Part shown: in pieces, positions 5,595-7,196 of the stretch
Position numbering within the stretch: the first letter of the stretch is position 1
Layout of the letters: each line of letters opens with the position of its first letter
Source: Bacteroidetes bacterium 4572_114
Lineage (GTDB): Bacteria > Bacteroidota > Bacteroidia > Bacteroidales > 4484-276
DNA length: 7,196 nucleotides
Assembly (NCBI GenBank): GCA_002254335.1
Contig: NIVA01000141.1
Span: 1 to 7,196, forward strand
Reading direction: 5' to 3'
The notes under the pieces: generated by a model
What the model was told of the DNA's origin: nothing
The model's input: only the letters and a program-made list of their open reading frames with translations
Database searches by the model: none
Made by a program: the position numbers and the translations under genes

Positions 5595-6698
5595 TTGAAT
5601 TACCGTGGTGGTAGTTTTATGTGCCCGTACCACAAAGAAATTGAAAACGAATTGATAATCCGGGGCGTTTCCTACGAGATTATTGCCGACGTGCAGGCAT
5701 CAGTGATCATTGCCGAAATTGGGAACCCCGAAATAAACCAGGATGAAGTGAAATTGCATACTGCGCCGAGGATTGCAATTTATTCGCCCAAAAACCGCCA
5801 GCCCTGGGACGATGCCGTTACCCTTGCCCTTACTTATGCCGAAATACCCTACGATGTGGTTTACGACCAGGAGATAATAGAAGGGAACCTGCCGCTTTAC
5901 GACTGGCTGCACATGCACCATGAGGATTTTACCGGGCAATATGGTAAGTTCTGGCGTTCGTTCCGCAATGTGCCATGGTACCAGGAGGATGTGAGGATAA
6001 ACGAGGAAAATGCACGGATGCTGGGATTTAACAAAGTGTCGCAGCTTAAGCTTGCCGTGGCCAAAAAAATACGTGATTTTGTGGCCGGTGGCGGATACCT
6101 CTTTTCGATGTGTTCGGCGCCCGACAGCTTTGATGTCGCCCTGGCCGCTGATGGTGTAGATATTGTTGACGTTATGTTTGATGGCGACCCGCCCGACCCT
6201 AACGCCCAGCAAAAACTGAATTATGGAAACTGTTTTGCCTTTACCGATTTTAGCATCGTTGCCAATCCGTATGAATACGAAATATCAAGCATTGATGTAA
6301 CCGCTACACGGCCAAGGACAATTAAGGAAGGAATGGATTTCTTTACCCTGTTTGATTTTTCGGCCAAGTGGGACCCCGTGCCCACCATGCTTTGCCAAAA
6401 CCACATGCAGGTAATCAAAGGTTTTATGGGCCAAACCACGGCCTTTAACAAAAATCAAATCAAATCGAATGTCCTGATAATGGGGGAATATAAAGCAGTG
6501 GGCGAGGCCCGCTACATACATGGTGATTACGGCAACGGGACTTTTACATTTTTTGGAGGCCACGACCCCGAAGACTACCGCCACCTCGTAGGCGATCCGC
6601 CAACCGACCTGAATTTATACCCTAACTCTCCCGGCTACAGGCTGATACTGAACAACGTATTGTTTCCGGCCGCAAAGAAGAAGAAGAGGAAAACTTAG
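5595..6698 (+). CDS. 'Asparagine synthetase B'-like Bacteroidota protein, 5'-truncated
   Basis: I recognise the family that Bacteroidota genomes usually label 'asparagine synthetase B'. The name is not supported: there is no N-terminal Cys2 glutaminase and no SGGxDS ATP-pyrophosphatase motif. Conserved stretches seen are NYRGGSFM (2-9), SPKNRQPWDDAVTLALTYA (64-82), DWLHMHHEDFTGQYGKF (103-119), FVAGGGYLFSMCSAPDS (162-178), FSAKWDPVPTM, GFMGQTTAFNK, GGHDPEDYRHLVGDPPTD and the basic end AAKKKKRKT. The GGGYLFSMCSA segment looks like a class I glutamine amidotransferase-like core, an inference only. As I recall, family members are about 420-430 residues and begin with a signal peptide plus about 40 residues before (L)LNYRGG. 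Here homology starts at the TTG codon 5595 (Leu of LNYRGG); the next ATG is 5619. Upstream in the same frame is element sequence with a stop at 5454. The protein therefore lacks its export signal and is likely a pseudogene remnant or a mis-joined gene. Coding sequence from 5595 onward is intact. Confidence 0.82.
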   Translation: MNYRGGSFMCPYHKEIENELIIRGVSYEIIADVQASVIIAEIGNPEINQDEVKLHTAPRIAIYSPKNRQPWDDAVTLALTYAEIPYDVVYDQEIIEGNLPLYDWLHMHHEDFTGQYGKFWRSFRNVPWYQEDVRINEENARMLGFNKVSQLKLAVAKKIRDFVAGGGYLFSMCSAPDSFDVALAADGVDIVDVMFDGDPPDPNAQQKLNYGNCFAFTDFSIVANPYEYEISSIDVTATRPRTIKEGMDFFTLFDFSAKWDPVPTMLCQNHMQVIKGFMGQTTAFNKNQIKSNVLIMGEYKAVGEARYIHGDYGNGTFTFFGGHDPEDYRHLVGDPPTDLNLYPNSPGYRLILNNVLFPAAKKKKRKT

Positions 6699-6708
6699 GG
6701 GGATTTTA

Positions 6709-6850
6709 GGTTTCGGGTTTCAAGTTATCGATTACGAAGACTGTTGACTTTTTATTTGTTTCGGGTTTCAGGTTTTTATTTACGCTTGGCTTCCTTCACC
6801 CGACACCCGGCATCCGACACCCGTTGTCTCGCAGGTTTCAGGTTTCAAGT
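6709..6850. repeat. Composite heptanucleotide-phased repeat region, right copy
   Basis: The region contains the same words as the left copy in the same orientation but in a different order. GTTTCAAGTTATCGATTACG and the following GAAGACTGTTGACT (6717-6749) correspond to 744-775, and here they precede the CCGACAC/CCGGCAT module instead of following it. Bases 6784-6840 match 618-674 at 55 of 57 positions, including 41 identical bases in a row. The shuffled order implies modular exchange rather than duplication of the whole block. Confidence 0.85.
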
Positions 6851-6897
6851 TCGTCCCACTAACATCGATCATCCGGTGTCCATCACCAGTCCTCTCT

Positions 6898-6930
6898 GAC
6901 GTTTCCAAGTCCTACGGACTTTGGAAAGTC
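6898..6930. repeat. REP-like imperfect palindrome, copy 2 (inverted relative to copy 1)
   Basis: The palindrome runs from GACGTTTCCAAGTCC through TACGGACT to TTGGAAAGTC. Its reverse complement aligns with 868-900 with few mismatches, so the two copies are in opposite orientation about 6 kb apart. Confidence 0.65.
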
Positions 6931-7020
6931 TTTTTCCCTGAATCCAACTCTATAGGTATTATTTTCCAACAACCTGAAACTTGAAATAAGTCGTTAACCA
7001 AAATCAAACCCAACTTGATG

Positions 7021-7060
7021 GGAAACTGAAACCCGAAACCCGAAACCTGCAACCCGAAAC
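7021..7060. repeat. Heptad array in reverse orientation (CYGAAAC)
   Basis: The units CTGAAAC, CCGAAAC, CCGAAAC, CTGCAAC and CCGAAAC (7026-7060), after a partial GGAAAC, form a 7-base array. It is the reverse complement of the GTTTCRR heptads elsewhere in the window. With the forward heptads at 6709-6723 it flanks this spacer in inverted orientation. Confidence 0.85.
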
Positions 7061-7114
7061 CCCCATTTTTAAAGGGAAAATTCGGAAATAAAAATAATTC
7101 TCAACAATAAAGTG

Positions 7115-7122
7115 TAATTTCG
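7115..7122 (+). promoter_or_regulatory. Candidate -7 promoter box upstream of the last gene
   Basis: TAATTTCG matches the Bacteroidota consensus TAnnTTTG at 7 of 8 positions and lies 30 bases before the ATG at 7153, a reasonable leader length. No clear -33 TTTG is found at the expected distance, so support is limited. Confidence 0.3.
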
Positions 7123-7152
7123 CCTTTAACATTTCATTAAAAATTAAAGCCG

Positions 7153-7196
7153 ATGATGTGGTTTAATAAATTAATTGCTGCCCTTTTACCGCTGTT
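7153..7196 (+). CDS. Start of a gene, possibly proline dehydrogenase (partial)
   Basis: Only about 14 codons are inside the window, reading MMWFNKLIAALLPL, with a choice of two adjacent ATG codons (7153 and 7156). The beginning resembles, from memory, the N-terminus of Bacteroidota proline dehydrogenase (FAD enzyme oxidising proline to pyrroline-5-carboxylate), which often starts with FNKLIAxxLPL. A signal peptide or membrane anchor of another protein would look similar over so short a stretch. No Shine-Dalgarno sequence is seen; an AT-rich leader with a possible -7 box precedes it. Confidence 0.4.
   Translation, partial: MMWFNKLIAALLPL

Larger units (their letters stand above)
6699..7152. 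other. Second repeat-rich non-coding region
   Basis: No gene is supportable in these 454 bases. Content from left to right: heptad repeats with a 57-bp module shared with the left region (6709-6850), about 45 unique bases, a REP-like palindrome (6898-6930), degenerate AACCTGA/AACTTGA words (6971-6986), reversed heptads (7021-7060), and an AT-rich stretch likely carrying the promoter of the next gene. No clear terminator follows the stop at 6698. Confidence 0.75.

Noticed and set aside
5287..5633. Two minus-strand open frames over the hairpin and the branched element
   Set aside because: They run through palindromes and give Pro/Gln/Ser-rich products without domain character; the palindromic folding explains the sequence better than coding does.
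5700..6584. Minus-strand open frames of up to 170 codons antisense to the AsnB-like gene
   Set aside because: The plus-strand frame shows strong family conservation over its whole length; the antisense frames have no recognisable features.

Overview
The window looks like chromosomal DNA from a member of the Bacteroidota, probably an environmental Bacteroidales/Marinilabiliales-type organism. The grounds are a TonB-dependent receptor C-terminus ending in the SYKIEF style, a large four-domain MacB/FtsX permease, a protein family known essentially from Bacteroidota and usually misnamed 'asparagine synthetase B', start sites with little or no Shine-Dalgarno sequence, and GC-poor intergenic DNA full of palindromes. 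No rRNA, tRNA, CRISPR array or transposase gene is visible.

Layout: (1) 1-526, plus strand: the 3' end of a TonB-dependent receptor gene with an internal frame-changing deletion near 373-378. (2) 527-1236: 710 bp of non-coding, repeat-rich DNA with heptanucleotide arrays, a REP-like palindrome and an 83-bp inverted-repeat element. (3) 1237-3687, minus strand: an 816-residue ABC transporter permease. (4) 3688-4038: a spacer holding a 14-bp (2 x 7) array, a nested dyad pair and an 11-bp array of eight units. (5) 4039-4959 and 4976-5245, minus strand: a CPBP intramembrane protease and, just upstream of it, a small unknown protein, probably co-transcribed. (6) 5246-5594: a divergent spacer with a strong hairpin and a branched palindromic element. 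(7) 5595-6698, plus strand: the 'asparagine synthetase B'-like protein, lacking its usual N-terminal part exactly where the branched element ends. (8) 6699-7152: a second heptad and palindrome region sharing modules with region 2. (9) 7153-7196, plus strand: the first codons of a further gene, perhaps proline dehydrogenase.

The genes do not form an obvious pathway. They are mostly envelope or exported-protein functions: an outer-membrane receptor, an inner-membrane permease, a membrane protease and a protein family that is normally exported. The unusual part is the DNA between them. Three separate spacers are built from 7-nt-phased repeats, a 57-bp module occurs as a near-identical direct repeat on both sides of the central block, and two plus-strand genes (receptor and AsnB-like) look damaged next to or near these elements. 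This could reflect real repeat-driven rearrangement or assembly error at repeats, and the sequence alone cannot separate the two.
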